From Pseudanabaenaceae cyanobacterium SKYG29 (GTDB lineage Bacteria; Cyanobacteriota; Cyanobacteriia; Pseudanabaenales; Pseudanabaenaceae): DNA of 64,000 nt. The stretch spans positions 186,001-250,000 of the forward strand of contig JANWWT010000004.1 in assembly GCA_025055675.1 (NCBI GenBank), read 5' to 3'. Positions 29,922 through 38,291 of the stretch are shown piece by piece. How positions within the stretch are numbered: the first letter of the stretch is position 1; each line of letters begins with the position of its first letter. A program made the translations under genes and the position numbers. The notes under the pieces were generated by a model. The model was not told the origin of the DNA. It worked only from the letters and a program-made list of their open reading frames with translations, and did no database searches.

Positions 29922-30878
29922 CTAAGGGTTGGCTTTACGTCTCTGTGCATATTGGAGAAAACCAGTGAAGAGAGCAACGCCCAGCAGATATTTGACTAAG
30001 TCAGGTACGATCGGGCTAGGAGAAACAAAGCCCTCCAAGATAGCCGCAATTACTAGCATGGGAATACAACCCAACACTAATTGGGCAGCCTGTTCGCCGT
30101 AGACTTTGAAGGCATCAGCTCGGCGATAACGACCAGGGAACAGCAAAGCTCTAGCCAGCAGCAACCCTCCTCCCCCAGAAATGAAAATTTCCGGGATTTC
30201 CAGGGAGCCGTGGGGAAAAACAAACGCCCAAAAGGGAAAAGCCAAATTATTTTGTGCTACGAGAGCGCCCACTACACCTAGGAATAAACCATTCAACCCC
30301 AAGATATAGACTGTGTAGAAACCAGCAGTGATTCCCCCACCAACGGCAATTAGAGAAACGTGAATGTTATTGACCATGATATCCGCCGTTGAACCGGGTT
30401 GGTCGGTTAAAATCCTGCCCATCCACAACTCCCCTCTTTCCACCATGGCAATCATGCTGGGCGGTAGAAATAACTCCATGAAGCTAGGGTCGGACCAGGC
30501 AAACCACCAACCCACCAGCCCTGCTAGAGCAAAGATCAAGGCACAAAGGAGAATATAGGGGGCAGTATCCCGCAACACCGCTGGAAAACCCCATAGATAA
30601 AATTGGCCTATAGCTTCACTCTCTTGACGGCGGGAACCTTGATAAATGATGCTATAGCCCTTGCTGGTCAGTAGTTGTAACTCTTGCCCAAGGGTCTCCC
30701 CCACCCCCTGGGTACGAGCACGGGCTAAGTCAGCAGCTACGGAGCGGTACAATCCCGCTAGCGTGCTAATTTCTTTGGCGGAAAGGGATTTTAAGCCTTC
30801 GTTCTCGACCTTTTTTACCAGTGCCTCTAACTGTTGCCAACTCTTTTCTCGCCGTGCCACCCACCGCCGTGTGTTCAT
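29922..30878 (-). CDS. SpoIIM / DUF95 family membrane protein
   Basis: About 318 residues: a charged helical N-terminus (NTRRWVARREKSWQQLEAL) and about five membrane helices between residues 105 and 310, with HGSLEIPEIFISGGGG, the family hallmark. SpoIIM acts in engulfment in Bacillus, but this family is widespread in non-sporulating bacteria with unknown function. I chose ATG 30878 because cyanobacterial homologs begin MN; a GTG 12 nt upstream is possible. It stands alone, 85 nt downstream of the ComFB gene start. Confidence 0.82.
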   Translation of the reverse strand: MNTRRWVARREKSWQQLEALVKKVENEGLKSLSAKEISTLAGLYRSVAADLARARTQGVGETLGQELQLLTSKGYSIIYQGSRRQESEAIGQFYLWGFPAVLRDTAPYILLCALIFALAGLVGWWFAWSDPSFMELFLPPSMIAMVERGELWMGRILTDQPGSTADIMVNNIHVSLIAVGGGITAGFYTVYILGLNGLFLGVVGALVAQNNLAFPFWAFVFPHGSLEIPEIFISGGGGLLLARALLFPGRYRRADAFKVYGEQAAQLVLGCIPMLVIAAILEGFVSPSPIVPDLVKYLLGVALFTGFLQYAQRRKANP

Positions 30879-30966
30879 CCCTTCATCCACTTTTCTATGG
30901 CTCTAGCTGCCCTCCGTATCTTAGCGCAAGGTAATATAAACACTGCCACAATAAGTGACCAGAGTG

Positions 30967-31584
30967 ATGCCTATGTTCCCTCGGTCTTTTTTGATTGCTC
31001 TCTTTCTTTCCCTACTAGTCACAGCCAAAGCTGGGGCTGATTCTCCCCTCACTTCTACAGATTTTGCGGAAGCCTACTGGGACCATCCGATCGTGCGCAA
31101 AGCGAAAACTACAGGGGTAGTCGATCGGGAAATTGCTGCTTTCCTCAGTGGCGACAGTCCCCTTGATGTCAAAGCGGCGGTTGTCAATGCCCTTGGTTGG
31201 GATGTTCACGGCAAGAACAATGCCCAAATCTATCGGCGCTTCCTCGCTCAGTTCTACAACACTACCCCAGCAAATCTCAACCTAGAGGTATTATCGGTGG
31301 GAGAATTGTTTAGCCTTGGTTATCTGACGGCTCTAGATGACTATTTCAACGTTGTGCCGGCTCTGCCGCTCTTACAGCGGGCTAGAAGATTAGCCAGAAA
31401 TAGTTACACGATTGCCCTGATTGAAAGTCTGACCCGTGCTCAGAATGCTCGCGATTTTTGTCAGAAATGGTTGGCAGTTAAACCCCTAGAATTTCCCCGC
31501 CAGTTAGATATAGATATGCGCCGTACCGCTAGGGCGATCGTGTGGGAGTACATGCGCATGTATGAAAAGTATTGCGATCGGTGA
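30967..31584 (+). CDS. Secreted protein of unknown function
   Basis: About 205 residues with a signal peptide (SFLIALFLSLLVTAKAGA). The mature part is soluble and largely helical, with AEAYWDHPIVRKA, AAVVNALGWDVHGKNNAQIY and LARNSYTIALIESLTRAQN; only two Cys are present (DFCQKW, KYCDR), which could pair. I do not recognise the family. Starts at 30955, 30967 and 30973 are all possible and none has a clear ribosome site. Divergent from the SpoIIM gene. Confidence 0.68.
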   Translation: MPMFPRSFLIALFLSLLVTAKAGADSPLTSTDFAEAYWDHPIVRKAKTTGVVDREIAAFLSGDSPLDVKAAVVNALGWDVHGKNNAQIYRRFLAQFYNTTPANLNLEVLSVGELFSLGYLTALDDYFNVVPALPLLQRARRLARNSYTIALIESLTRAQNARDFCQKWLAVKPLEFPRQLDIDMRRTARAIVWEYMRMYEKYCDR

Positions 31585-31650
31585 ACTGCCCAGGTTTGAC
31601 AAGCTTGCTCGGGTGAGATAGTGTTATTTTGCTCTCCATCCCCCATAACC

Positions 31651-32142
31651 ATGACGAAAAAAACTTTAACAGACATGGTAAAAGAAGAGGTGGCCAAAGA
31701 AGCCCAGGCAGAGGCAGTAGAAGGTAAAGTTGTACGCCGCCATACTAAAGCTGACTTGGAAGCAGAACTCGCCCGCCTCACCCAAGCCCTAGAAGAGATG
31801 AAAGCAGAGCGCGATCGCCTGCAAACCCAGCTACAAGCGGCAAAGGTAGAGTTGCAAACAGCACAGACAGAGCGTCATCTTTTACAAGAGCAACTGCAAG
31901 TAGCTAACACAGAGCGGGAACAACTCCAAGCCCAAGTTAGCCAACTCACCCAAGCCTTGCAGTTAAAGCAAGCTCACCTAGAACAACTACAAACCTACCT
32001 AGAACAAGCCCAAGGCGAATTGAAGGCAAAGGCGGAAGCTCTCCCTGCCCTCAAGAAACAGGGTAGAATCATTCCTCGCCCGATCGGCTCCAACCGCGAC
32101 CTGCAGAAGCAAGCTGACCAGAATATCGGCTGGTTTGATTAG
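31651..32142 (+). CDS. Coiled-coil protein of unknown function
   Basis: 163 residues from ATG 31651. An acidic-basic start (MTKKTLTDMVKEEVAKEAQ) leads into a long Gln/Leu/Glu coiled coil from about 40 to 130 (RDRLQTQLQAAKVEL, then REQLQAQVSQLTQALQL). The end, NRDLQKQADQNIGWFD, is a conserved-looking cap. No catalytic motif. It meets the neighbouring TM coiled-coil gene head on, overlapping by 4 nt at the 3' ends. Function unknown. Confidence 0.75.
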   Translation: MTKKTLTDMVKEEVAKEAQAEAVEGKVVRRHTKADLEAELARLTQALEEMKAERDRLQTQLQAAKVELQTAQTERHLLQEQLQVANTEREQLQAQVSQLTQALQLKQAHLEQLQTYLEQAQGELKAKAEALPALKKQGRIIPRPIGSNRDLQKQADQNIGWFD

Positions 32143-33080
32143 CGCCTGGAAACGGCGAAAAGGCTGATAATCAATGCCATCCCCCCTAAAAGAACCCCCA
32201 GGGCTGACAAGTTCCCCTGCTTACTTAATTTTTCCAGTTCACTCCTATGATGGTGTAGGGATGCCTCCTGCTCGGCTTTAGCACGATTGACCATATTTTG
32301 CATCTCCGAACGGATTGCCTCCAACTGAGCTGTGGTAGCATCACCACTACGGGACTCTAGGGCTTCAATGCGTACCTGCATCTGTTGTAAAATTGCTGCC
32401 CCCGTTTGCCAATCCTGCTGCATTGTCCCCATCTCTCCCTGGAGGGTTTGTAACCGTTCTGTCATCACTCGCTCGACAAGAGCCTGTAGCTGTGTCTCAT
32501 CGCTGATAGGAGTAACTGTGCTGGATTCCAGCTGGGCTATCTTTTGCTCTAATTCCTTGAGTTTGGCATCTAAGGCAGTAGGATCACCACTAGCAGTGGG
32601 AGAAGGTTGGGATTGGAGTAAGGCCACCTGCTCTGCTAGGGCTTGATGGGATTGGCTATAGGCTTGCAAAGCATTGTGGAGTTCCAAAATGTGTCCCTGT
32701 AACTCACTGAGAGAACTGCCCTGGTCTCCTACCTGCTTCTGCTGCAGTGCCGTATACCACTGATTCACCTCATTGGCGCACTGATCCATGTGCTGAGCAA
32801 GGCGGGCAAAATTTTTCACATCCTGTGCCAAGCGGGGCAAACTCCCCAGTAGCTCCTCCAACCGACCTTCCACCGTTTGTACACGATCGGCTAAAGCTAA
32901 TCCCGCCATCATTTCCTGCCGTGCCTGGGCAACTGCCGCTTCTGCTGCCTGGGCTGACTGTAATAACGCCTGGGCTTGTTGTAACATTTCCGTGATTTTA
33001 GCAATTTCTGAGGCAAGGCTATCAGACAGAGCATTTAGTTGCTCCGTCACCTCAGCACTAGCCATCGGTTGGTCCGTCAT
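32139..33080 (-). CDS. Tail-anchored coiled-coil protein of unknown function
   Basis: 313 residues: long Gln/Ala/Leu coiled coils covering most of the protein, a Gly/Ser break near 160, and a single C-terminal membrane helix (ALGVLLGGMALIISLF) with only four residues after it, the topology of a tail-anchored protein with the coiled coil in the cytoplasm. GGGAAGAAG precedes the ATG at 33080. The divergent RRM gene starts 222 nt away. I see no named domain. Confidence 0.75.
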   Translation of the reverse strand: MTDQPMASAEVTEQLNALSDSLASEIAKITEMLQQAQALLQSAQAAEAAVAQARQEMMAGLALADRVQTVEGRLEELLGSLPRLAQDVKNFARLAQHMDQCANEVNQWYTALQQKQVGDQGSSLSELQGHILELHNALQAYSQSHQALAEQVALLQSQPSPTASGDPTALDAKLKELEQKIAQLESSTVTPISDETQLQALVERVMTERLQTLQGEMGTMQQDWQTGAAILQQMQVRIEALESRSGDATTAQLEAIRSEMQNMVNRAKAEQEASLHHHRSELEKLSKQGNLSALGVLLGGMALIISLFAVSRR

Positions 33081-33302
33081 AACTTCTTCCCGCGTGAGTT
33101 CTACCTGTGGAATTTAGCACCAATGCTCGGCTTTTTGAAGCACTTCCCTGACATTTTTGCCCACCGCCCTTTTTCCGACAAATTATTTGCTTTTTTGCAG
33201 TTGGTGTGATAATTTTTTATTTGGCGCAATTTGCCACCGGTTAATATCACTGTTTAGGTAAGTGGACTAGAAGGTTGTAAAAGGGATGGGGTCTGAGAAG
33301 TT

Positions 33303-33818
33303 ATGTCTGTGCGTCTGTATGTAGGTAACTTGCCGGCTGAGCTAGACCGTAAGGCTTTGGAGCAAGTATTTAGTCAGGAAGGGGAAACTCTCACGGTTAA
33401 AGTGATTACCGATCGGAAGACGGGGCGGTGTCGGGGTTTTGGCTTCTTGACGGTGGCAACAGACGAACAAGCGGACTCCATGATTCAGAAATTCAATGGG
33501 TTTGACTTCCATGGCTCAGCACTGCGCCTAGAGAAGGCTTTGCCGCGGCAGAAGGAACAAAAAGACAGGGACAAGGGAGACCAAGAAGTCGTGCCTGTCA
33601 GTGAAGAGGTGGAGGAAGCGGTGCCAACGGACACCCCTAGCGAACTAAAGGCGGAAGAAAAGCAGCCCGCTAAACGGAAGCGGAAGCGGAAGAAAGGGAG
33701 CAACCGTCCTGAAAAGCGCACCAGTTATACAACTTCTGACTCCCATCAGCCTGATCCCCGCTGGGCAGCGGAACTGGAGGAATTTAAGCAGAGACTGCTA
33801 GCAGCGCAATCTACCTAG
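33303..33818 (+). CDS. RRM-type RNA-binding protein with basic tail
   Basis: 171 residues. One RRM domain at 1-80 with RNP2 LYVGNL and RNP1 CRGFGFLTV, the same form as cyanobacterial cold-inducible Rbp proteins. These are usually about 100 residues with a Gly-rich tail; here the tail is about 90 residues, acidic then Lys/Arg-rich (KRKRKRKKGSN), ending AAELEEFKQRLLAAQST. It probably binds RNA, with a second non-specific basic contact. The upstream 222 nt hold no element I recognise. Confidence 0.85.
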   Translation: MSVRLYVGNLPAELDRKALEQVFSQEGETLTVKVITDRKTGRCRGFGFLTVATDEQADSMIQKFNGFDFHGSALRLEKALPRQKEQKDRDKGDQEVVPVSEEVEEAVPTDTPSELKAEEKQPAKRKRKRKKGSNRPEKRTSYTTSDSHQPDPRWAAELEEFKQRLLAAQST

Positions 33819-33821
33819 GTT

Positions 33822-33861
33822 TTTAACTTTCCTTAACCTTTTATTTATCTGGGCATAACTT
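33822..33861 (+). promoter_or_regulatory. Pho-box direct repeats upstream of phoD
   Basis: Four 8-base repeats close to the cyanobacterial Pho-box consensus YTTAAYYW: TTTAACTT (33822), CTTAACCT (33832), ATTTATCT (33843) and CATAACTT (33854). The first two match at all eight positions, the third at six, the fourth at seven. The last three are spaced 11 bp apart with 3-bp gaps, the known geometry of PhoB-type (SphR) sites. The first gap is 2 bp. They lie 49 bp upstream of the phoD start, where an activator would sit. This predicts induction under phosphate starvation. Confidence 0.65.
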
Positions 33862-33910
33862 TCGTATGGGAGTATGGGCTGGACTCCCATTTCGTGTTTT
33901 TAGTAAATTT

Positions 33911-35593
33911 ATGGATAGACGTAGTTTTTTAGCTTACTCCCTTGCCAGTGGTGTGACGGTTTGGGCGGGGAGTGCTATACCAAGTAAGTTTGCTGAGTTG
34001 TTTCACATCGGTTCTACCAATGCCCAGGCAGCTCAAGTTTTCCCCCAAAGTGTTGCCAGCGGTGACCCCCAACCCCAAGGGATCACCCTATGGACACGGG
34101 TCGCTACCACTGTCCCTACGGCTACTCTCTCCTTCCAAATTGCCACTGACCGCGATTTCCGCAACATCGTTCTCAGTGGGGTGGCTGCTACCGATGCCGA
34201 GCGGGACTACACAGTCAAAGTTAGTCTTGACAACCGTGCGGAATTAAAGCCTGCTACTACTTATTTCTATCGCTTTATCTTTGAGAATACTCCCAGCCGT
34301 ACGGGGCGCTTCAAGACTTTACCCGCTCCTGATGCTAAGGTCGATCGGGTGAGGTTTGCATATGTTAGTTGCTCGGACTACACCAATGGTTTGTTCACTG
34401 CCTTTCGCTACCTAGCTGAGGAGGATATTGATTTCGTAATTCACTTGGGAGATGCTATCTACGAAACTGTCTTTGACCCCACCTTTCAAAATAACGTCCG
34501 TCCTATTCGGCTGCCCAGTGGTGCCCCTACAGCGGAATCCCTAGAAGATTACCGTGCTCTCTATAAGATTTATCGCTCTGACCCCGACCTACAAAGGGTG
34601 CATGAAAGTCATGCCTTCATCTTCATCTGGGATGACCACGAGTTCGCCAACGATGCTCACCAAACCTTTAACACAGATAACCCCGACCCTGCCAAACCAG
34701 AACTGAGCAATACACCCCGCCGTCGGCAAATTGCCAGCCGTGTGTGGGCAGAATATACCCCTACCTCGATCGTGTTTGACGGTACTCGCCCGCCCCTGGA
34801 GGCGATCCAACTCTACCGCACGGTTGTCTGTGGGGACTTGATGGAACTGATCCTCACCGATGAACGCTTGTATCGCGACCCCCATGCCTGCGGCCCCACC
34901 ACTGCCCAAAGGTCTCTTAATCCCGGTTGTCCCAATTTGGCTAACCCCGATCGGTCTATGCTTGGTAAAACCCAGCGGGATTGGTTCCTAGGCAAAGTCA
35001 CTAACTCCACTCGTACCTGGAAAATCTGGGGGAATGAGGTGATGACGATGCAGTTGAAGATTGCCAAAGCGGTAGTCGATCGGGTACGCCCTGGCTTGAT
35101 TCCCGTAGATTTATTTGCCTATCTTGACCAGTGGGACGGTTACCCAGTAGAAAGGGCGTTGATTTTCCGCACTATTCGCGATCGGGGTGTCAAGAACTTT
35201 GTTACAGTTACAGGTGACCTACATAGCTTTGTGGCGGGGTATCAGAGATTGGACTTCAATACTCCCTTTAATCCTGGTACTGTCCCCCCTGATGCAGTGG
35301 GCGTGGAGTTCGTCTGCGGTTCCATTTCCGCTTCCAACTTGGCGGAGCAACCCAATCCTTTCCAACTGGATGTGCAAACTTCTACCCAACTACTCCTTGC
35401 CAGCAATCCCCACATTTTGTTCTTCAACTCTGCCACGCACGGCTACAACCTCATTGAAGTTACTCCCACCCTCCTCACTTGCAGGATGAAGGCAGTAAGT
35501 AACATTACCTCTCCCAATGCAGCACTCTCTACTTTGAAAGTGTATGAGGTACCGAAAGACCAAGTCCTAATCAGGGACGTTACCTCGCGTTAG
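33911..35593 (+). CDS. phoD: Alkaline phosphatase PhoD, Tat-exported
   Basis: Secreted phosphomonoesterase/phosphodiesterase that releases phosphate from organic phosphates. 560 residues from ATG 33911. The N-terminus MDRRSFLAYSLASG is a Tat-type signal. The PhoD region starts QSVASGDPQPQGITLWTRV, followed by YVSCSDY, VIHLGDAIYE, WDDHEFANDA and VTGDLHSF, the metal and active-site residues of the PhoD_N/metallophosphatase fold. An upstream in-frame ATG at 33866 would place the Pho box on top of the start and give no Tat signal. A strong terminator follows the stop. Confidence 0.95.
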   Translation: MDRRSFLAYSLASGVTVWAGSAIPSKFAELFHIGSTNAQAAQVFPQSVASGDPQPQGITLWTRVATTVPTATLSFQIATDRDFRNIVLSGVAATDAERDYTVKVSLDNRAELKPATTYFYRFIFENTPSRTGRFKTLPAPDAKVDRVRFAYVSCSDYTNGLFTAFRYLAEEDIDFVIHLGDAIYETVFDPTFQNNVRPIRLPSGAPTAESLEDYRALYKIYRSDPDLQRVHESHAFIFIWDDHEFANDAHQTFNTDNPDPAKPELSNTPRRRQIASRVWAEYTPTSIVFDGTRPPLEAIQLYRTVVCGDLMELILTDERLYRDPHACGPTTAQRSLNPGCPNLANPDRSMLGKTQRDWFLGKVTNSTRTWKIWGNEVMTMQLKIAKAVVDRVRPGLIPVDLFAYLDQWDGYPVERALIFRTIRDRGVKNFVTVTGDLHSFVAGYQRLDFNTPFNPGTVPPDAVGVEFVCGSISASNLAEQPNPFQLDVQTSTQLLLASNPHILFFNSATHGYNLIEVTPTLLTCRMKAVSNITSPNAALSTLKVYEVPKDQVLIRDVTSR

Positions 35594-35613
35594 CAGGTTC
35601 CCATAGTTTTTTG

Positions 35614-35647
35614 TTCCCTTCTGGTTACAGAGGGGAATTTTTTATTT
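35614..35647 (+). terminator. Rho-independent terminator of phoD
   Basis: 10-bp stem with one G-U pair, loop GTTA: TTCCCTTCTG pairs with CAGAGGGGAA, followed by TTTTTTATTT. It begins 21 nt after the phoD stop and ends the unit. Confidence 0.9.
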
Positions 35648-35692
35648 AGAAAAACGTAGCAGCAGGTGCTCCAAAATGCCCAGTAATTTTGA

Positions 35693-36235
35693 TTTACTAA
35701 TGGCTGGTTTGTCAATTTTAGCAAAGTAATTTGGGATCAGATAATTTCTCAGCTAAATCATAGAAGAATTCTAGAAATTGGTACCTACGAGGAGGCTAGT
35801 GCCTGCTAATTAATTGAAAAGTTAGCTAACCAACAAGACACAGAGCTACACTGTACTGACGTTTGAACAAGAGGTATAGAACATTAAGGAATTGACATGG
35901 CAATCGTCGAAAAAATTTCTTTGCTACTATCAACCTTGCAGTTGCCAAAGTTAACCACAGAGTTGACTTAGTTGTGCATAAGGGGTTTTCTGATATAAAA
36001 TTGGCAGAATTATTGGCAGCAGGTAAGAGAAACTACTTTTATGTATTTATATTGATGGCTCTCATCAAGCCCCTGATGTTTTAGATTAGTCCCTAAGTAC
36101 GGTTTGCTAGCCTTCGACGATCACCTGTGGCATGAAAATCTTCCCTACGGCGTTGATCTCTGCGCTGTCCCAAACCTGCAGTCTCTATTGTCGTCAGATA
36201 AGAATTGTTTCTACGTCCCTCTCCTAAATCTATAA
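35693..36235 (+). pseudogene. Decayed class I SAM-dependent methyltransferase gene
   Basis: Six-frame reading shows one ancient gene in pieces. Frame 1 (35693 on): FTNGWFVNFSKVIWDQI, RRILEIGTYEEASAC, then in-frame stops at 35807, 35864 and 35885. A one-base shift at the A-run near 35911 continues as NHRVDLVVHKGFSD. Another near 36050 gives IDGSHQAPDVLD, and a third near 36094 gives LLAFDDHLWHE, ending at TAA 36233. LEIGTYEE, IDGSH and FDDHLW are the SAM loop and active-region motifs of the Methyltransf_24 type. At least three stops and three frameshifts exclude a working protein. Long decay, not sequencing error, is the likely cause. Confidence 0.85.
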
Positions 36236-36489
36236 TCTATGTTCAAAAAATTAGCGACTAGGACTACTAGGTAAATCTACTGGAAAACTCTGGAGAAGGT
36301 GAGTATAATTACCGATAAATGATTACTCAGAGAACTACTTAAAATTTAGTTAGTTTTTTTAAGAAATTTTCACGGTTTCAGGGGGATTTTGCCAGATTTC
36401 TTAACAAAAATATTAATAGGCAAGTGGTATGCTTATATATACCATTTTTCAATTAACCTTTGACAAATTACCTATAGGAGAAGAGAGTT
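36236..36489 (+). other. AT-rich leader upstream of the 65-aa gene
   Basis: About 250 nt, very A/T-rich, with no coding frame I can support. It ends in TATAGGAGAAGAGAGTT, a good ribosome site for the next gene. A weak promoter is possible around TATATA near 36440 (17 bp after TTAATA). No riboswitch fold was recognised. Confidence 0.45.
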
Positions 36490-36687
36490 ATGCTACCAAA
36501 CAAGCCGCAGGAAGTACGGGTAAAACCAGAGACACGCAATCACAAGGGGTTTTTCGTAGTAGAGGAGACCTACAAACTGGTATCGATTGACCAAAATGGG
36601 TGGGCACTCATTTGCCTGGATGACCATGTTTGTCATTATGTTGACCCCGACGATCTACAGACGGAAGAGCAGGAAGGCAAGCAGTAA
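36490..36687 (+). CDS. 65-aa hypothetical protein
   Basis: 65 residues, soluble: MLPNKPQEVRVKPETRNHKG, then FFVVEETYKLVSIDQNGWALICLDD and HVCHYVDPDDLQTEEQEGKQ. It reads as a small beta-rich domain with two Cys and two His (CLDDHVCHYV) that could bind a metal, but no family is known to me. The ribosome site (TAGGAGAAGAGAG) and a strong terminator show it is a monocistronic real gene. It lies just after a pseudogene, in otherwise gene-poor DNA. Confidence 0.72.
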   Translation: MLPNKPQEVRVKPETRNHKGFFVVEETYKLVSIDQNGWALICLDDHVCHYVDPDDLQTEEQEGKQ

Positions 36688-36712
36688 CCAGATGGCAAAG
36701 ACAGGGAATGAA

Positions 36713-36744
36713 TGTGGTTTAGGCAACTAAGCCACAATTTTTTT
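36713..36744 (+). terminator. Rho-independent terminator of the 65-aa gene
   Basis: TGTGGTTTAG pairs with CTAAGCCACA (one G-U) around a GCAA tetraloop, followed by ATTTTTTT. It starts 25 nt after the stop codon. Confidence 0.9.
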
Positions 36745-36772
36745 GGGCAAGGTGCTCCTCTTCCGTTAGAAT
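36743..36772 (+). promoter_or_regulatory. Predicted promoter of acpP-fabF-recJ
   Basis: TTGGGC and TAGAAT separated by 18 bp, fitting a sigma-70 promoter with a transcript start near 36780 and a short leader before acpP. The -35 part overlaps the U-tract of the preceding terminator. Prediction only. Confidence 0.4.
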
Positions 36773-36804
36773 GATATACGCTGTTCTGAGGAAAAACAAC
36801 CTAA

Positions 36805-37044
36805 ATGAGCGATACCCTAACCAGAGTGCAGACGGTAGTAGCAAAACAACTGGGTGTAGAGGCGGATACAATCAAACCGGAGTCTCATTTCCAAAACGAT
36901 CTGGGGGCAGATTCTCTCGACCTAGTGGAATTAGTAATGGCTTTAGAAGAGGAATTTAAGCTGGAAATCCCCGATGAGGATGCGGAAGGGATTGCTACGG
37001 TAGGGGATGCGGTTAAATATATTGAAAGCAAGCAAGCAAACTAA
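36805..37044 (+). CDS. acpP: Acyl carrier protein
   Basis: Carries growing fatty acyl chains on a 4'-phosphopantetheine arm. 79 residues, standard. The attachment site is Ser37 in [12 protein letters not shown]. Acidic throughout, as expected. Its stop overlaps the fabF start (TAATG), so the pair is translationally coupled. Confidence 0.98.
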   Translation: MSDTLTRVQTVVAKQLGVEADTIKPESHFQNDLGADSLDLVELVMALEEEFKLEIPDEDAEGIATVGDAVKYIESKQAN

Positions 37045-38291
37045 TGCCAGAACTGCAACGGGTGGTGGTCACGGGGTTAGGAGCGGTTACTCCCATCGGC
37101 AATGACGTGCCCACTTACTGGGAGGGACTCCGCAACGGGCGCAATGGGGTTGCTCCTGTAACTCTGTTTGATACAGAGGGCTTTGCTACGCGCATTGGGG
37201 CAGAGGTGAAGGATTTTGACCCCCTAGCGTACCTCGATCGCAAGGAAGCGCGGCGGGTCGATCGGTTTGCCCAATTTGCTATGGCAGCTAGTCTACAGGC
37301 GTTAGCGGATGCCCAGCTCCAAATTACCCCCCAAAACTGTTACGACGTGGGCATTATCATTGGCACGGGGATCGGGGGGATTAAGGTACTAGAGGAACAA
37401 CACGAAATTCTGCGCACAAAGGGACCCGATCGGTGTAGTCCGTTTATGATTCCCATGATGATTGCCAATATGGCGGCGGGCTTGACTGCAATTCGCGTGG
37501 GGGCAAAGGGACCAAATGCCTGTACGGTGACGGCTTGTGCGGCGGGTTCCCATGCTATCGGCGATGCTTTTCGTCTAGTCCAGCGGGGCTATGCTCAGGT
37601 GATGATCTGTGGTGGCACAGAGGCGGCAATTACTCCCTTGAGTTTTGCGGGTTTTTGTGCCTGCAAAGCCATGACCACTAATAATGATGACTATCTCCAT
37701 GCTTCGCGACCCTTCGATCGGGATAGGGATGGGTTTGTGCTGGGGGAGGGGGCAGGTATTTTAATCCTGGAGAGTTTAGGGCATGCCCTGGGGCGCGGAG
37801 CGAGAATCTATGCGGAGATGGTGGGCTACGGCATGACCTGTGATGCTTATCATATTACCAACGTTGCCCCAGAGGGGGAAGGAGCAGCCAGGGCAATCAA
37901 GGCAGCTTTGTTGGATGGTAATATCGCGCCCCAGGAAGTGGGTTACATCAATGCCCATGGGACTAGTACCCCTGCCAATGACCCCAATGAAACGAAGGCA
38001 ATCAAAACTGCCCTAGGAGAGCACGCCTATAGGGTACCTGTGAGTTCGACCAAGTCCATGACGGGACATCTACTAGGGGGGTCGGGGGGCATAGAGGCTG
38101 TGGCTACAGTTTTAGCTGTCCACCATGACATAGCACCGCCAACTATCAACCTAGTCAACCCTGACCCTGAGTGTGACCTCGACTACGTGAGTACAGGGGC
38201 ACGATCGACTCCTATTGAGGTAGCACTGTCCAATTCCTTTGGCTTTGGTGGGCACAACGTCACTTTGGCGTTTCGCAAATACCGTGGCTAA
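37044..38291 (+). CDS. fabF: 3-oxoacyl-ACP synthase II
   Basis: Condensing enzyme that elongates acyl-ACP. 415 residues, family length. Catalytic triad: Cys165 in TACAAGSHA, His in NAHGTSTPANDPNET near 305, His in MTGHLLGGSGG near 342. FabF rather than FabH or FabB is supported by length and the acpP-fabF order. Coupled to acpP upstream and overlapped 8 nt by recJ downstream. Confidence 0.97.
   Translation: MPELQRVVVTGLGAVTPIGNDVPTYWEGLRNGRNGVAPVTLFDTEGFATRIGAEVKDFDPLAYLDRKEARRVDRFAQFAMAASLQALADAQLQITPQNCYDVGIIIGTGIGGIKVLEEQHEILRTKGPDRCSPFMIPMMIANMAAGLTAIRVGAKGPNACTVTACAAGSHAIGDAFRLVQRGYAQVMICGGTEAAITPLSFAGFCACKAMTTNNDDYLHASRPFDRDRDGFVLGEGAGILILESLGHALGRGARIYAEMVGYGMTCDAYHITNVAPEGEGAARAIKAALLDGNIAPQEVGYINAHGTSTPANDPNETKAIKTALGEHAYRVPVSSTKSMTGHLLGGSGGIEAVATVLAVHHDIAPPTINLVNPDPECDLDYVSTGARSTPIEVALSNSFGFGGHNVTLAFRKYRG

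Noticed and set aside
35650-36489. Transposon or insertion sequence in the gene-poor stretch
   Set aside because: No terminal inverted repeats or transposase motifs; the content is explained by a methyltransferase pseudogene plus an AT-rich leader.
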